Source of the DNA: Neorhizobium alkalisoli
GTDB taxonomy: Bacteria; Pseudomonadota; Alphaproteobacteria; Rhizobiales; Rhizobiaceae
DNA length: 64,000 nt
Reading direction: 5' to 3'
Assembly: GCF_007829835.1 (NCBI RefSeq)
Contig: NZ_VIWP01000003.1
Location: 1-64,000 of the forward strand
Shown: positions 38,885 to 48,564 of the stretch, one piece after another
Layout: every line of letters begins with the position of its first letter
How positions within the stretch are numbered: position 1 is the stretch's first letter
Notes under the pieces: model-generated
What the model saw: the letters and a program-made list of their open reading frames with translations, nothing else
What the model was told of the DNA's origin: nothing
The model's database searches: none
Program-made: the position numbers and the translations under genes

Positions 38885-39619
38885 TCAGCAGCCTGCAATA
38901 ACCGGCTCTGCTTCCGTCGGCCCGAAAACCTCCTCGAAGGCCTCACGCAGTCGCATATCGACATCGGCCATCATGACCGGCAAACCGAGATCAACGAGGC
39001 TGGTGATGCCATAGGAGCTGATGCCGCAGGGCACGATGCCGGAAAAATGCGAGAGGTCGGGGTCGACATTGAGTGACAGGCCGTGAAAGCTGACCCAGCG
39101 GCGCAGACGGATGCCCAGCGCTGCAATCTTGTCCTCGGCCATCGACCCGTCCAGCAATGGCGGTTTCTCCGGCCGCCTGACCCAGACACCGACGCGATCC
39201 TCGCGCCGTTCGCCCTTGACGTTCATCATATCAAGACAGCGGATAATGACGGCCTCCAGCGCCGCCACATAGGCCCGCACGTCCTGCCGGCGTCGCTTGA
39301 GGTCGAGCATCACATAGGCAACCCTCTGGCCCGGGCCATGATAGGTATATTCCCCGCCCCGGCCGGTCGCAAAAACCGGAAACCTGTCCGGCTCTATAAG
39401 GTCCGCGACATTGGCGCTGGTGCCCGCCGTATAGAGAGGTGGGTGCTCGACCAGCCAGACAAGCTCGTCTGCACGGCCTTCGGCAATCGCCGCCACCTCC
39501 GATTCCATCACCGCCACAGCCTCTTCATAGCCCACAGGCTCATCGGAGATTCGCCAGCGGACCGGCTTTGATCCGGCAAAGGGCAGCATTGAGACATCAA
39601 GATCGGTGCGCGTGAGCAT
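38885..39619 (-). CDS. lipB: octanoyl-[acyl-carrier-protein]:protein N-octanoyltransferase
   Basis: 244 residues from the ATG at 39619. LipB pattern: [25 protein letters not shown] and the catalytic Cys in GIVPCGI. First committed step of protein lipoylation, feeding the glycine cleavage H protein encoded at 54355 and 2-oxoacid dehydrogenases. Confidence 0.95.
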   Translation of the reverse strand: MLTRTDLDVSMLPFAGSKPVRWRISDEPVGYEEAVAVMESEVAAIAEGRADELVWLVEHPPLYTAGTSANVADLIEPDRFPVFATGRGGEYTYHGPGQRVAYVMLDLKRRRQDVRAYVAALEAVIIRCLDMMNVKGERREDRVGVWVRRPEKPPLLDGSMAEDKIAALGIRLRRWVSFHGLSLNVDPDLSHFSGIVPCGISSYGITSLVDLGLPVMMADVDMRLREAFEEVFGPTEAEPVIAGC

Positions 39620-39806
39620 AATGGGTACCTTCGGCGAAATTTTTTCAAACGCGGCAAGGCCACGTTTTCCGGGCTTTATACAAGCTTCCCATATAGGGTG
39701 TTGAAGCAATTGTTTTTATCCTTCAAAAATCTGTCACGGCACACTTGTGCACCCGGAATCCTTTTGCTACATGCTCGCTCGCCGGAGCAAAACGGCCTAC
39801 CACGAT

Positions 39807-39891
39807 GCGGTCGTGGCGGAATTGGTAGACGCGCAGCGTTGAGGTCGCTGTGGGGCAACCCGTGGAAGTTCGAGTCTTCTCGACCGCACCA
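39807..39891 (+). tRNA. tRNA-Leu(GAG)
   Basis: 85 bases including encoded CCA. Acceptor GCGGTCG pairs with CGACCGC, the anticodon loop TTGAGGT gives GAG (39841-39843), and the long variable arm is that of class II tRNA-Leu. Reads CUC/CUU codons. Confidence 0.95.
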
Positions 39892-39895
39892 AAAG

Positions 39896-39919
39896 AACCC
39901 GGCTTCGGCCGGGTTTTTT
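39896..39919 (+). terminator. terminator after tRNA-Leu
   Basis: AACCCGGC, loop TTCG, GCCGGGTT, then T-run. Confidence 0.85.
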
Positions 39920-40226
39920 GTTTTCTGGCAATGACTTGCATCTTTCTGGCCTCCCACGGAAAAACATCCGTGAGACACGTCCGATCTCTTCCCTGTGGAT
40001 AACCTGCTCGTCACTGAATGCATCGGAAACGCATTTTTCGGATGATTTTCATCCCGCCGGATACAGCCGTGGGTCGCTTGCCAAACAATAGAGACATGGA
40101 CGACAATGTGTGGGAGACGGAACGGTGAACAAGGCATTGGCCTTGCCGGCAAGTTGTCGCATATAACGTCTATGAAATGCTGGCGGAATCGCCGGCGAAA
40201 CCGTTCAACTCGTATTCGAATCTCCC

Positions 40227-41147
40227 ATGTCTGGCGCTGCTGCCGTTATTGACGCAACACCGATCGCCTATTCCGCGCACCAGCTCGCGGCGATGGGGCG
40301 TTTTCCGATAGGCCTTTCGCAGGCGGTCGAGGAACTGCTCGAAATCCACAGAACGATCCCGCGCGAGGTTCGTTACGTCGCCGATGTCCAGAAATTCATA
40401 CTGAGCCAGGCAGCGATGGCGCTCCATTACGAGCACGTGCTCGATCCGACGGCTGCGGGTCTGACACCCAGCCATCTGATAAAGTTCCTCGATGGCAAGC
40501 CGGTAGCCAGCAAGAATACCGTCCTCGCCTTCCTCATGGAAATGCGGCACTACCGTTTTGTCGATGCGATAGAGACATCGGACCGCAGGAGCCGCGCATT
40601 TCGCGCGACGGAGCGCACAGAAGAGCTGATGCGCATCTATTTCGATATCCACCTGCGCGCGCTCGACACGATCGACGGTGGTGCCCGGCATGCGCTGTCT
40701 CTTGCCGATCCAAGCTTCGTGCACATCGCTCAGCCGCGCTTTGCCCGCCTGATGCTGCTTGCGGAAACCTGGTGGTCACCGCCGAAGAATATTGCGGCCT
40801 TCGTGAAGTCCGATTCGGGAAGCAGCGTCGTCCATGACCTGGTTTCGCGGGTTGCCGGGCAGGAAATCGGCAATGACCCGATCAATGTCGGACGTGTTTC
40901 GCCGACAGAGGTTGCCAAGCGGTATGTCGTCTCCCAGACGCATACGGTGCGTCTTTTTGCAAAGGCCCGCAGCGAGGGTCTTATCAGCTGGGAAAAGAAT
41001 ATCAGTCGGGGTGATTGCTGGGTTTCACCGCAGCTTGTCAGCGCCTACCGGCTTTGGCAGGCAATGAAGTTCTCGGCAATGTCTGAAGCCGTTGCCTATG
41101 CCGCCGCCCTGCGCACGACCGGGCGTGCTTCCGCGCATATCAAGTGA
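40227..41147 (+). CDS. hypothetical protein with two HTH-like segments
   Basis: 306 residues, not recognised. No signal peptide or membrane helix. Two stretches look like helix-turn-helix elements: near 85-120 (LTPSHLIKFLDG...VLAFLMEM) and near 230-255 (SPTEVAKRYVVSQTHTVRLFAKA). It may be a DNA-binding regulator. It is alone and convergent with a small secreted-protein gene. Confidence 0.6.
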   Translation: MSGAAAVIDATPIAYSAHQLAAMGRFPIGLSQAVEELLEIHRTIPREVRYVADVQKFILSQAAMALHYEHVLDPTAAGLTPSHLIKFLDGKPVASKNTVLAFLMEMRHYRFVDAIETSDRRSRAFRATERTEELMRIYFDIHLRALDTIDGGARHALSLADPSFVHIAQPRFARLMLLAETWWSPPKNIAAFVKSDSGSSVVHDLVSRVAGQEIGNDPINVGRVSPTEVAKRYVVSQTHTVRLFAKARSEGLISWEKNISRGDCWVSPQLVSAYRLWQAMKFSAMSEAVAYAAALRTTGRASAHIK

Positions 41148-41149
41148 CA

Positions 41150-41186
41150 CTTGGAGGGATCCGCAGTCGCGGACCCCTCCAAGGTC
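41150..41186. terminator. bidirectional hairpin between convergent genes
   Basis: CTTGGAGGG...CCTCCAAG with an inner CCGC/GCGG. It separates the gene ending at 41147 from the one ending at 41229. Confidence 0.6.
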
Positions 41187-41228
41187 GGCCCGACCCCCGT
41201 CAGGCTATCCGATTCATCAGTGGCCGGC

Positions 41229-41564
41229 TTATTCGTGGATCGTGTACGAGCCGAGCTTGCAGAGATCCTGCGTGTCGGTCGTGGTGTCCAGGTTGGAGCC
41301 TTCCTCGAACTCGAACTTCATGTCGTATTTGCACACGGTACGACCATCGGCGATGGTGATGTCCATGCTCTCGCCCGGATTGAGGACATCTTTGCCGAAC
41401 ACATCGTCTTCCCACTCGTTGACACCGACTGGAGACGTATAAAAATTGGTGAGAACGGACTTGGTGCCGTTCTTCAGGCTAAAGGTCAGGTCTTCTGCAT
41501 GGGCGGCGCCTGCAAGGCAGAACGAGAGCACCGACGCAGCTAGAGCGAAGTGAAACTTCTTCAT
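41229..41564 (-). CDS. small secreted hypothetical protein
   Basis: 111 residues from the second ATG (41564), which has AGGA about 9 bases before it. A signal peptide (about 1-23, AHA|ED) is followed by a beta-rich domain with two cysteines near the C-terminal half. Probably periplasmic, conserved-looking, function unknown. Confidence 0.65.
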   Translation of the reverse strand: MKKFHFALAASVLSFCLAGAAHAEDLTFSLKNGTKSVLTNFYTSPVGVNEWEDDVFGKDVLNPGESMDITIADGRTVCKYDMKFEFEEGSNLDTTTDTQDLCKLGSYTIHE

Positions 41565-41808
41565 GGTTTTCATCCTGTTGGAGATATTGTCGCCAGGTCG
41601 GTGCGGGACCTTCGGCGTCGGAATCTAGAGAGATTCGCGTCACCCTTCCCGCACCATTTCTGGGTGGATCGGCTCTGCAGGGCTCTAGTTTTGTACAGGG
41701 TTAATACGGCCGGGCGGTCGCAAATACGCGCAATGGCTTCGGTTGCCCTGCACTTGAAGAACGCCAACAGCTGTGGTTGAAAAAGCCGTTCATCGAAAGC
41801 AAAGCCGC

Positions 41809-42729
41809 ATGCCTGCCCAGACAGTCGAAAATCCCCTGAAGGGCATGGCCATCATGGCCACCTGCATGATCATCCTGCCGCTGATGGATGCCATCGCCAA
41901 ATACATGGCGACGTTCGAGGCGATGTCACCGGGTCAGGTAACATTCTACCGCTTCCTGTTTCAGTTCCTCTGCCTTTTGCCGCTCGCGCTCGCAGCCCCT
42001 GCAGCGCTGTTCAGGGCAAAACGCCCATGGATGAACCTTTTTCGTGGCATGCTGCATGCAGCCGCCAGCCTGATGTTCTTCACCGCCGTCAAATACATGC
42101 CGCTGGCCGATGTGTTCGCCATCTATTTCGTCGAGCCCTTCATGCTGACGATGATGTCAGCACTTTTTTTGGGCGAGAAGGTCGGCTGGCGCCGCTGGCT
42201 CGCCATCGTTGTCGGCTTTGGTGGCGCCATGATCGTCATCCAGCCGAGCTATGCGATCTTCGGCTGGACCGCGCTCCTGCCGGTGGTCTGCGCCTTCCTT
42301 TATACGATCTATCTCTTCCTAAACCGCGCCATCGGTGAAGCCGATTCACCGCTCGCCATGCAGACCATGGCGGGGCTCGGCGGAACATTGCTGATTGCAG
42401 CGACGCTTGTCGGAGCGAGCGGAACCGGAGCGGCCGATTTCGAACCATCCCTGCCCGGCTCGGCGCTTGGCTTGCTGCTGCTGATCATCCTTGGCTCGAT
42501 CTCCGGTTACATGCACCTTCTCGTCGTGCGTGCCTTCCGCCTGGCGCCTTTGTCGCTGCTGGCCCCTTTCCAGTATTTCGAGATCATCTCGGCAACAGTG
42601 CTCGGCTACGCACTGTTCGGCGACTTCCCGACCGCCTCCAAATGGCTGGGCATTCTGATCATCGTCGCATCCGGCCTGTTCATCATTTGGCGCGAACGGA
42701 TCAGAACGAAACAGGCGACTTCTGCCTGA
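41809..42729 (+). CDS. EamA/DMT-family transporter
   Basis: 306 residues with about ten membrane helices in two EamA repeats (about 10-145 and 155-295), the second ending in ASGLFIIWRERIR. Drug/metabolite transporter superfamily. Substrate unknown. A second member is at 59972. Confidence 0.88.
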   Translation: MPAQTVENPLKGMAIMATCMIILPLMDAIAKYMATFEAMSPGQVTFYRFLFQFLCLLPLALAAPAALFRAKRPWMNLFRGMLHAAASLMFFTAVKYMPLADVFAIYFVEPFMLTMMSALFLGEKVGWRRWLAIVVGFGGAMIVIQPSYAIFGWTALLPVVCAFLYTIYLFLNRAIGEADSPLAMQTMAGLGGTLLIAATLVGASGTGAADFEPSLPGSALGLLLLIILGSISGYMHLLVVRAFRLAPLSLLAPFQYFEIISATVLGYALFGDFPTASKWLGILIIVASGLFIIWRERIRTKQATSA

Positions 42730-42828
42730 CGCACAATATGCGGCTTCGTTAACCGCCATTCTTGTCTGCTCATAAAGAGATTGAACTTTATCCTCTCCGT
42801 GCAGTTTCATGATGAAACGGAGTAAGGG

Positions 42829-43572
42829 ATGAGCGAAAACCGCTTTTCTTTCCCGGCATGTATGATCGCCGGCAAGGGTCGCATCGAGGCTTATGACGTC
42901 CTCATGCTTCGCACCTATGCTTTTCCGGAGGGCGTCCGACGCGTCTCCGATACGCAGATGATGCTCGAACTTCACGATCTTTGCCCGACGCAATGCGATG
43001 AATGGGCGAATTATTTCGTCGAAAGTCTTTCGGCCTACCTCGTCAATGGCGGCGGCATGCCGGGTGTCATCGATGAGCGCAAGACCTCATGGCTGATCCG
43101 CGCGATCGCAGACAATGGCGCGGTGCGCAGCTGGCTCGAGATCGAACTTCTGCTGCACGTGATGGAAATCGCCGACAGCACGACCGAGACACTGTCCGCA
43201 TTCGCACTCGATCAGGTCCGCATCGGATTATCGACGACTGCAAGTGGCCGATTGGGCGGGATATCGAATTCGGCCTACGGCAAAACAAGGCCCGCTCAGA
43301 ACGGCGTGACGGCCTTCGATCTCTCCTATATCTGGCGCGTGCTGAGACCTGCCGTCGACAAGGGCAGGCTCATGCTGTCGATGATGGAGCTGGCGATATT
43401 GAGCGAAATCGACGCACTCGCCCAACGCAGTGATCATCACCCAGGCTGGAACGAGATCATGCTGCAGTTTGCGGCGATCGAGCGGCTGACGGAGGCATCG
43501 AAGCAGCTTTACCCTGCCAGCCATTGGCTGCCTGCTGAGGCTGATCTGCAGCCGGAAGGCCACGCGGCCTGA
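42829..43572 (+). CDS. conserved-looking hypothetical protein
   Basis: 247 residues, mostly helical. I do not recognise the family. No signal peptide or membrane segment. Followed after 43 bases by a GNAT gene in the same direction. Confidence 0.6.
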   Translation: MSENRFSFPACMIAGKGRIEAYDVLMLRTYAFPEGVRRVSDTQMMLELHDLCPTQCDEWANYFVESLSAYLVNGGGMPGVIDERKTSWLIRAIADNGAVRSWLEIELLLHVMEIADSTTETLSAFALDQVRIGLSTTASGRLGGISNSAYGKTRPAQNGVTAFDLSYIWRVLRPAVDKGRLMLSMMELAILSEIDALAQRSDHHPGWNEIMLQFAAIERLTEASKQLYPASHWLPAEADLQPEGHAA

Positions 43573-43615
43573 CCGCTGCGCTTGACATGGCGACGGCAAA
43601 ATCCTTCAAGGGGGC

Positions 43616-44233
43616 ATGAAAACCGAATTCCCTGCCCTCGCCTCCGGTTATTCGACTGTGCCGCCAGGCCATGTCGCAACCATCGTCACCTGCCTTGAAA
43701 TGTTCGCGCCGCCGCCGCGCAGTCCCGTGCCTGCTGCCGCAGCGACGCTGGTGCTGGAGCGCTGGGATTCGCCAGATATCGAAGGGTATCGCGCGCTGTT
43801 CAGGGATGTCGGTGCCAGCTGGATGTGGGTTTCACGCCTGACCATGGCAGACGACAAGCTCGCCGCGATCCTCAATGATCCGAAGGTCGAGATCTACGCA
43901 CTGGTCGATGCCGGCCGGCCGATCGGCCTGCTGGAACTCGACTTCCGCACCGAGAACGAATGCGAGCTCGGTTTCTTCGGCCTGGTGAGTGATGCGATCG
44001 GCAAGGGTGCCGGACGGTTCCTGATGGACAAGGCGATCGAGACGGCATGGTCACGTCCGATCGGCCGTTTCTGGGTTCATACCTGCCATCTCGATTCGGC
44101 GGCTGCCCTACCTTTCTATCAGCGCTCCGGGTTCAAGCCGTTTCGCCAGATGGTCGAGATGCTGGAAGATCCGCGCCTGACAGGCGTGGTGCCGCGCACC
44201 GCCTCACCACATGTGCCGCTGATCGAAGCCTGA
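43616..44233 (+). CDS. GNAT acetyltransferase
   Basis: 205 residues. C-terminal GNAT core with IGKGAGRFLMD as the acetyl-CoA loop, and the WVHTCHLDSAAALPFYQRSGF segment. The N-terminal 40 residues are a less conserved extension. Substrate unknown. Confidence 0.8.
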   Translation: MKTEFPALASGYSTVPPGHVATIVTCLEMFAPPPRSPVPAAAATLVLERWDSPDIEGYRALFRDVGASWMWVSRLTMADDKLAAILNDPKVEIYALVDAGRPIGLLELDFRTENECELGFFGLVSDAIGKGAGRFLMDKAIETAWSRPIGRFWVHTCHLDSAAALPFYQRSGFKPFRQMVEMLEDPRLTGVVPRTASPHVPLIEA

Positions 44234-44345
44234 CCCATCACCTTATTGCGACTTCAGCATGTCGCTTGCGGCTTGAGCCGCAGCGCCTCGCCATGCCAAA
44301 GTCGCTCGAATCGAAATTTTCAGAAAACCTTTAGGGAGAACACCC

Positions 44346-45473
44346 ATGGACGTCCGCGCCGCCGTAGCCGTACAGGCAGGAAAACCGCTGGAAGTGATGA
44401 CGGTTCAGCTCGAAGGCCCGAAGGCGGGCGAAGTGCTGATCGAGGTCAAGGCGACCGGCATCTGCCATACCGACGATTTCACCCTCTCGGGTGCCGATCC
44501 GGAAGGCCTGTTTCCGGCGATCCTCGGCCATGAAGGCGCAGGCATCGTCGTCGATGTCGGCCCCGGCGTCACCTCGGTCAAGAAGGGCGACCACGTCATT
44601 CCGCTCTACACGCCGGAATGCCGCGAGTGCTATTCCTGCACCAGCCGCAAGACCAACCTCTGCACCTCGATCCGCGCCACCCAGGGCCAGGGCCTGATGC
44701 CGGATGGCACCAGCCGGTTCTCGATCGGCAAGGACAAGATCCACCATTACATGGGCTGCTCGACCTTCGCGAACTTCACGGTCCTGCCGGAGATCGCGGT
44801 TGCCAAGGTCAACCCGGACGCCCCCTTCGACAAGATCTGCTATATCGGCTGCGGCGTGACGACCGGCATCGGTGCCGTCATCAACACGGCCAAGGTCGAG
44901 ATCGGCTCGACCGCGATCGTCTTCGGCCTCGGCGGCATTGGCCTCAACGTCCTGCAGGGCCTGCGCCTTGCCGGTGCCGACATGATCATCGGTGTCGACA
45001 TCAATCCGGACCGCAAGGCCTGGGGTGAAAAGTTCGGTATGACGCATTTCGTTAATCCGAAGGAAGTCGGTGACGACATCGTGCCTTACCTCGTCAACCT
45101 GACGAAGCGCGGCAACGACCTGATCGGCGGCGCCGATTACACGTTCGATTGCACCGGCAATACCAAGGTCATGCGCCAGGCGCTGGAATCGTCGCATCGC
45201 GGCTGGGGCAAGTCCGTCATCATCGGCGTTGCCGGCGCCGGCCAGGAAATTTCCACGCGTCCGTTCCAGCTGGTGACGGGCCGCAACTGGATGGGCACGG
45301 CCTTTGGCGGCGCCCGTGGCCGTACCGACGTGCCGAAGATCGTCGACTGGTACATGGACGGAAAAATCCAGATCGATCCGATGATCACCCACACCATGCC
45401 GCTCGAAGACATCAACAAGGGTTTTGAGCTGATGCATTCGGGTGAATCGATCCGCGGCGTGGTGGTCTATTGA
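44346..45473 (+). CDS. adhC: S-(hydroxymethyl)glutathione dehydrogenase (class III alcohol dehydrogenase)
   Basis: 375 residues. Catalytic zinc ligands in GICHTD and GHEGAG, structural-zinc cysteines in the PECRECYSCTSRKTNLC region, and the Rossmann GLGGIGLNV NAD site. Full class III length. Oxidises the formaldehyde-glutathione adduct, a detoxification step. GGGAGA before the ATG. An ElaA-type gene overlaps its stop. Confidence 0.96.
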   Translation: MDVRAAVAVQAGKPLEVMTVQLEGPKAGEVLIEVKATGICHTDDFTLSGADPEGLFPAILGHEGAGIVVDVGPGVTSVKKGDHVIPLYTPECRECYSCTSRKTNLCTSIRATQGQGLMPDGTSRFSIGKDKIHHYMGCSTFANFTVLPEIAVAKVNPDAPFDKICYIGCGVTTGIGAVINTAKVEIGSTAIVFGLGGIGLNVLQGLRLAGADMIIGVDINPDRKAWGEKFGMTHFVNPKEVGDDIVPYLVNLTKRGNDLIGGADYTFDCTGNTKVMRQALESSHRGWGKSVIIGVAGAGQEISTRPFQLVTGRNWMGTAFGGARGRTDVPKIVDWYMDGKIQIDPMITHTMPLEDINKGFELMHSGESIRGVVVY

Positions 45474-45949
45474 CTACCCTTCCCGCCTATACGGTCGACG
45501 TGCGGAGACTAGAAGAGTTCTCCGCACGCGATCTCTATGCGATGCTGAAAATGCGCGTCGATGTCTTCGTCGTGGAGCAGAAATGCCCCTATCCGGAGCT
45601 CGACGGCAATGATCCGGACTGCCTGCATCTGCGGCTTCTGGATGGCGAAACGCTGCTGGCCTGCGCCCGCCTCTGGCGCCCGACGCCGGACATGCATCCG
45701 CGCATCGGCCGGGTCACCGTCTCTCCCGACCATCGCGGAAAACGGCTTGGCGAGGCGCTGATGCGCGAGGCGATCAGCGAATGTGAAAAGGCCTATCCGG
45801 GCGAAGCGATCGAACTTTCCGCCCAGAGCCATCTCGAAAAATTCTACGGCAGTTTCGGTTTCGTGCCGATCTCCGAAGAATATCTCGAGGACGACATCCC
45901 CCATGTGGACATGTTAAGAGCGGTATGCGGGCCAGCATCAGCGCCCTAA
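45470..45949 (+). CDS. ElaA-type GNAT acetyltransferase
   Basis: 159 residues from a TTG overlapping the adhC stop (TTGA). Contains the ElaA pattern LRVDVFVVEQ..CPYPELDG and the acetyl-CoA loop HRGKRLGEAL. Translationally coupled to adhC. Substrate unknown. Confidence 0.85.
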   Translation: MTTLPAYTVDVRRLEEFSARDLYAMLKMRVDVFVVEQKCPYPELDGNDPDCLHLRLLDGETLLACARLWRPTPDMHPRIGRVTVSPDHRGKRLGEALMREAISECEKAYPGEAIELSAQSHLEKFYGSFGFVPISEEYLEDDIPHVDMLRAVCGPASAP

Positions 45950-45968
45950 ATCAACCGGTAAACTCGTC

Positions 45969-46292
45969 ATGAGCGATGTGAAAAACTGGAAACTCAAACT
46001 CAGATACGGAAAGCTGAAAACAAGCTTTCAGCATTTCACAGTCATCGCAGACGGCGAGACATTCGAACAAAATGACGATTTTGGCACCATTGCCGGATCC
46101 CCGGCATTTTTCAGAATCAATGCCTGGGCGATTGATGATGACCAAGCTGTCGATATGGTGATCTCGATCGGGCGGCATTTGGGATTCGATGCGACAGGAA
46201 GGATTTACATCTATTCCACCGATCCCACGGAACCACCTGGCGATGAACCTCACGCCTACGGCCTTGGCTTTAACTCCTACCAACATGAATGA
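45969..46292 (+). CDS. hypothetical small protein
   Basis: 107 residues, beta-rich, no signal or membrane segment, not recognised. Its stop overlaps an ATG that could start the DUF188 gene, so the two are probably coupled. Confidence 0.6.
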   Translation: MSDVKNWKLKLRYGKLKTSFQHFTVIADGETFEQNDDFGTIAGSPAFFRINAWAIDDDQAVDMVISIGRHLGFDATGRIYIYSTDPTEPPGDEPHAYGLGFNSYQHE

Positions 46293-46296
46293 AACC

Positions 46297-46764
46297 ATGC
46301 CGCAAATCTATGTCGACGCCGATGCCTGCCCGGTAAAGCCGGAAATCCTCAAGGTCGCCGAGCGTCACGATCTTGAAGTGACGCTCGTCGCCAATTCCGG
46401 CCTGCGCCCGTCGCGTGATCCGATGGTGAAAAACGTCATCGTTTCGGCCGGTTTCGATGCCGCCGATGACTGGATTGCCGAACGCGCCGGCCGCGGCGAT
46501 ATCGTCATCACGGCAGACGTTCCGCTTGCCGGTCGTTGCGTTGCGGCAGGTGCTTTCGTTACCGGCCCGACAGGCCGCGTGTTCGACGAGACGAATATCG
46601 GCATGGCGACTGCGATGCGCGATCTCGGCGCGCATCTGCGTGAGACCGGCGAGAGCAAGGGCTATAACGCCGCCTTCTCGCCGCGTGACCGTTCCAAATT
46701 CCTCGAAACCCTTGACCGCCTGTGCCGCCGCGCCAAATCCTTGGGTGACAATCCGTCCGCCTGA
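46297..46764 (+). CDS. DUF188 (YaiI/YqxD) family protein
   Basis: 155 residues from the ATG at 46297; an ATG at 46285 overlaps the upstream stop. The start IYVDADACPVK and the later GDIVITADVPLA and RPTG-like GPTGRVFDE blocks are those of the family. PIN-like fold suspected from literature on the group. Function unknown. Confidence 0.88.
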   Translation: MPQIYVDADACPVKPEILKVAERHDLEVTLVANSGLRPSRDPMVKNVIVSAGFDAADDWIAERAGRGDIVITADVPLAGRCVAAGAFVTGPTGRVFDETNIGMATAMRDLGAHLRETGESKGYNAAFSPRDRSKFLETLDRLCRRAKSLGDNPSA

Positions 46765-46777
46765 CAAGAGGATTTAC

Positions 46778-47440
46778 ATGCCGCTGAATTGGCGAAAGGT
46801 CGTGCATCACAGACATGGGCCCTTCGCGATTGCAGCCGCCGTCGCTGTTCTTGCACTCCCCGTTTTCATTGCCGGCTTTCCCGACATTGCGGCCGGTCTG
46901 ACGGTGGTGATCTTCTTCCTCACCTATCTCGTCCTGATGGCTTTTCGCATCCCGGCGGTCGATGCCGATCGCCTACGGCGAACGGCCCAGAACGAAGATG
47001 AACCTGCAGCCGTCATCCTTGCGGTGACCCTTGCTGCCGCCGCGGCCGCCATCATTCTTCTGTTCGAAGCCCTGAACCGCAAGGGCGGGACTGCTGCCGC
47101 AGAGGTCGGCCTCGCCTTCGCATCGGTCCTGTTCGGCTGGCTGACAATCCATACGATGTTCGCGATGCATTACGCGCATCTTTATTGGCGGCCGGACGAG
47201 CAGAACCAGAAAGACGAAGACAAGCGCGGTGGGCTGGACTTTCCCCAGACCGATGAGCCTGGTGCCTATGATTTCCTGTATTTTTCCTTCGTCATCGGCA
47301 TGACGGCGCAAACCTCGGACGTGGCCATTACCAGCACCGCCATGCGGCGCGTCAATCTCGTCCACGCCATCGTATCGTTCTTCTTCAACACGGTCCTGGT
47401 CGCCGCCTCCGTCAACGCGGCCGTGGGCCTGGGGCAGTAG
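46778..47440 (+). CDS. DUF1345 membrane protein
   Basis: 220 residues from the ATG at 46778, with AGAGGAT before it; the frame extends upstream without a site. About five membrane helices, with the HYAHLYW and FSFVIGMTAQTSDVAI segments of DUF1345. Function unknown. Confidence 0.83.
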   Translation: MPLNWRKVVHHRHGPFAIAAAVAVLALPVFIAGFPDIAAGLTVVIFFLTYLVLMAFRIPAVDADRLRRTAQNEDEPAAVILAVTLAAAAAAIILLFEALNRKGGTAAAEVGLAFASVLFGWLTIHTMFAMHYAHLYWRPDEQNQKDEDKRGGLDFPQTDEPGAYDFLYFSFVIGMTAQTSDVAITSTAMRRVNLVHAIVSFFFNTVLVAASVNAAVGLGQ

Positions 47441-47494
47441 CGACCAGTCGCGTCGAGGATGAGCGCCACGTCAGCGACGCGGCGCTCACGCAAA

Positions 47495-47890
47495 TCACTT
47501 CGCGCTGCGGTTATCGATCGACCACGCACCTGCACCGGCAAAAACCAGGTAGAGGAAGGCGAAGCAGAACAGCACGGCTGCATCGCCGCCATTCATGGCC
47601 GGGAAGAACGAGCGCGGGGCATGCGCCATGAAATAGGCAAAGGCCATTTCACCGGCGAGCAGGAAGGCGACCGGACGGGTCAGGAAACCGACCGCGATCA
47701 GAATGCCGCCGACCAGCTCGAGCAAAGCTGCAAACATCATCAGTGCGGAAAGCGATCCGCCGGCACCCTGCGGCCCGGGGAATGCGAACAGTTTCATCGT
47801 TCCGTGTTCGATGAACAGCAGCGCGGTCATGATACGAAGAACCGCCAGAGCCTGGGGCCGGTAAGCGCCGAGGCGCTCGAAAATGGACAT
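47495..47890 (-). CDS. DoxX-family membrane protein
   Basis: 131 residues with about four membrane helices and the DoxX pattern (LRIMTALLFIEHG..K near the start, LLELVGGILIAVGFLTRP in the middle). Possibly a quinone-linked or oxidase-associated protein. Role unknown. Confidence 0.85.
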   Translation of the reverse strand: MSIFERLGAYRPQALAVLRIMTALLFIEHGTMKLFAFPGPQGAGGSLSALMMFAALLELVGGILIAVGFLTRPVAFLLAGEMAFAYFMAHAPRSFFPAMNGGDAAVLFCFAFLYLVFAGAGAWSIDNRSAK

Positions 47891-48019
47891 GGGAGAAGAC
47901 CTCTCAAGAGTAAGTTGCGGTGCGAAGCCTTATTCAAGCCCGCGACCGCCAGACACTCAAAAGAGCCTGACGCGCTTTCACATTTCGTTGAAACTGCCTT
48001 GAACGACGAATGTCGTTGC

Positions 48020-48508
48020 TTACTCGGCAAGCGCACTTGCGAGCGAACTGCGCCGCCGATCATCAAGGCGGAACTCGCTGGAGATTCTATTGACGACCTT
48101 CAGAGCCAGCTCCTGGTTGGCAACCTTTTCATCAAAGAGGTAGATTGATGCCGTAAATGTGCCTTCGGCAACCGGTTCGCCACTGGTCACCGAGACCGCC
48201 TGAACCGTGACCTTTGCGATATGCCGCACACCGATCAGCATCGGCACGCTCGACGTTTCTTCGATGCGGATTGCAATGATCGTCCGCGGCAGAACCGTCG
48301 ACCTGGTGGTGGACTGGATGGCAGATTCGACCAGTGAATCGACGGCGGTCACCAGCGTTTTCGGAACGTCGGGTTTCGCCGTCACGAAAGCGCCGCGCAC
48401 GTCATAAAGCAGTCGTTCGCTGACCTCACGCGACGACGGCATCCGGAATGCCATCAACGGCAGGACGGTGAGAACGAGCAGCGCATGAAAGGACAGGCGG
48501 CGAAGCAT
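48020..48508 (-). CDS. secreted hypothetical protein
   Basis: 162 residues. An N-terminal hydrophobic stretch (about 5-22) is a signal peptide or anchor, then a periplasmic alpha+beta domain with no recognised motif. A strong hairpin lies directly before it. Confidence 0.6.
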   Translation of the reverse strand: MLRRLSFHALLVLTVLPLMAFRMPSSREVSERLLYDVRGAFVTAKPDVPKTLVTAVDSLVESAIQSTTRSTVLPRTIIAIRIEETSSVPMLIGVRHIAKVTVQAVSVTSGEPVAEGTFTASIYLFDEKVANQELALKVVNRISSEFRLDDRRRSSLASALAE

Positions 48509-48516
48509 GAGAAAAC

Positions 48517-48536
48517 CCGGAGGATACGACCTCCGG
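48517..48536 (-). terminator. terminator after the ATP12 gene
   Basis: On the minus strand CCGGAGG, a six-base loop, CCTCCGG, then GTTTTCTC. It lies between the ATP12 gene and the next start. Confidence 0.55.
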
Positions 48537-48564
48537 ATGTTCGCCGAACACGGTTAGAGAAGGA

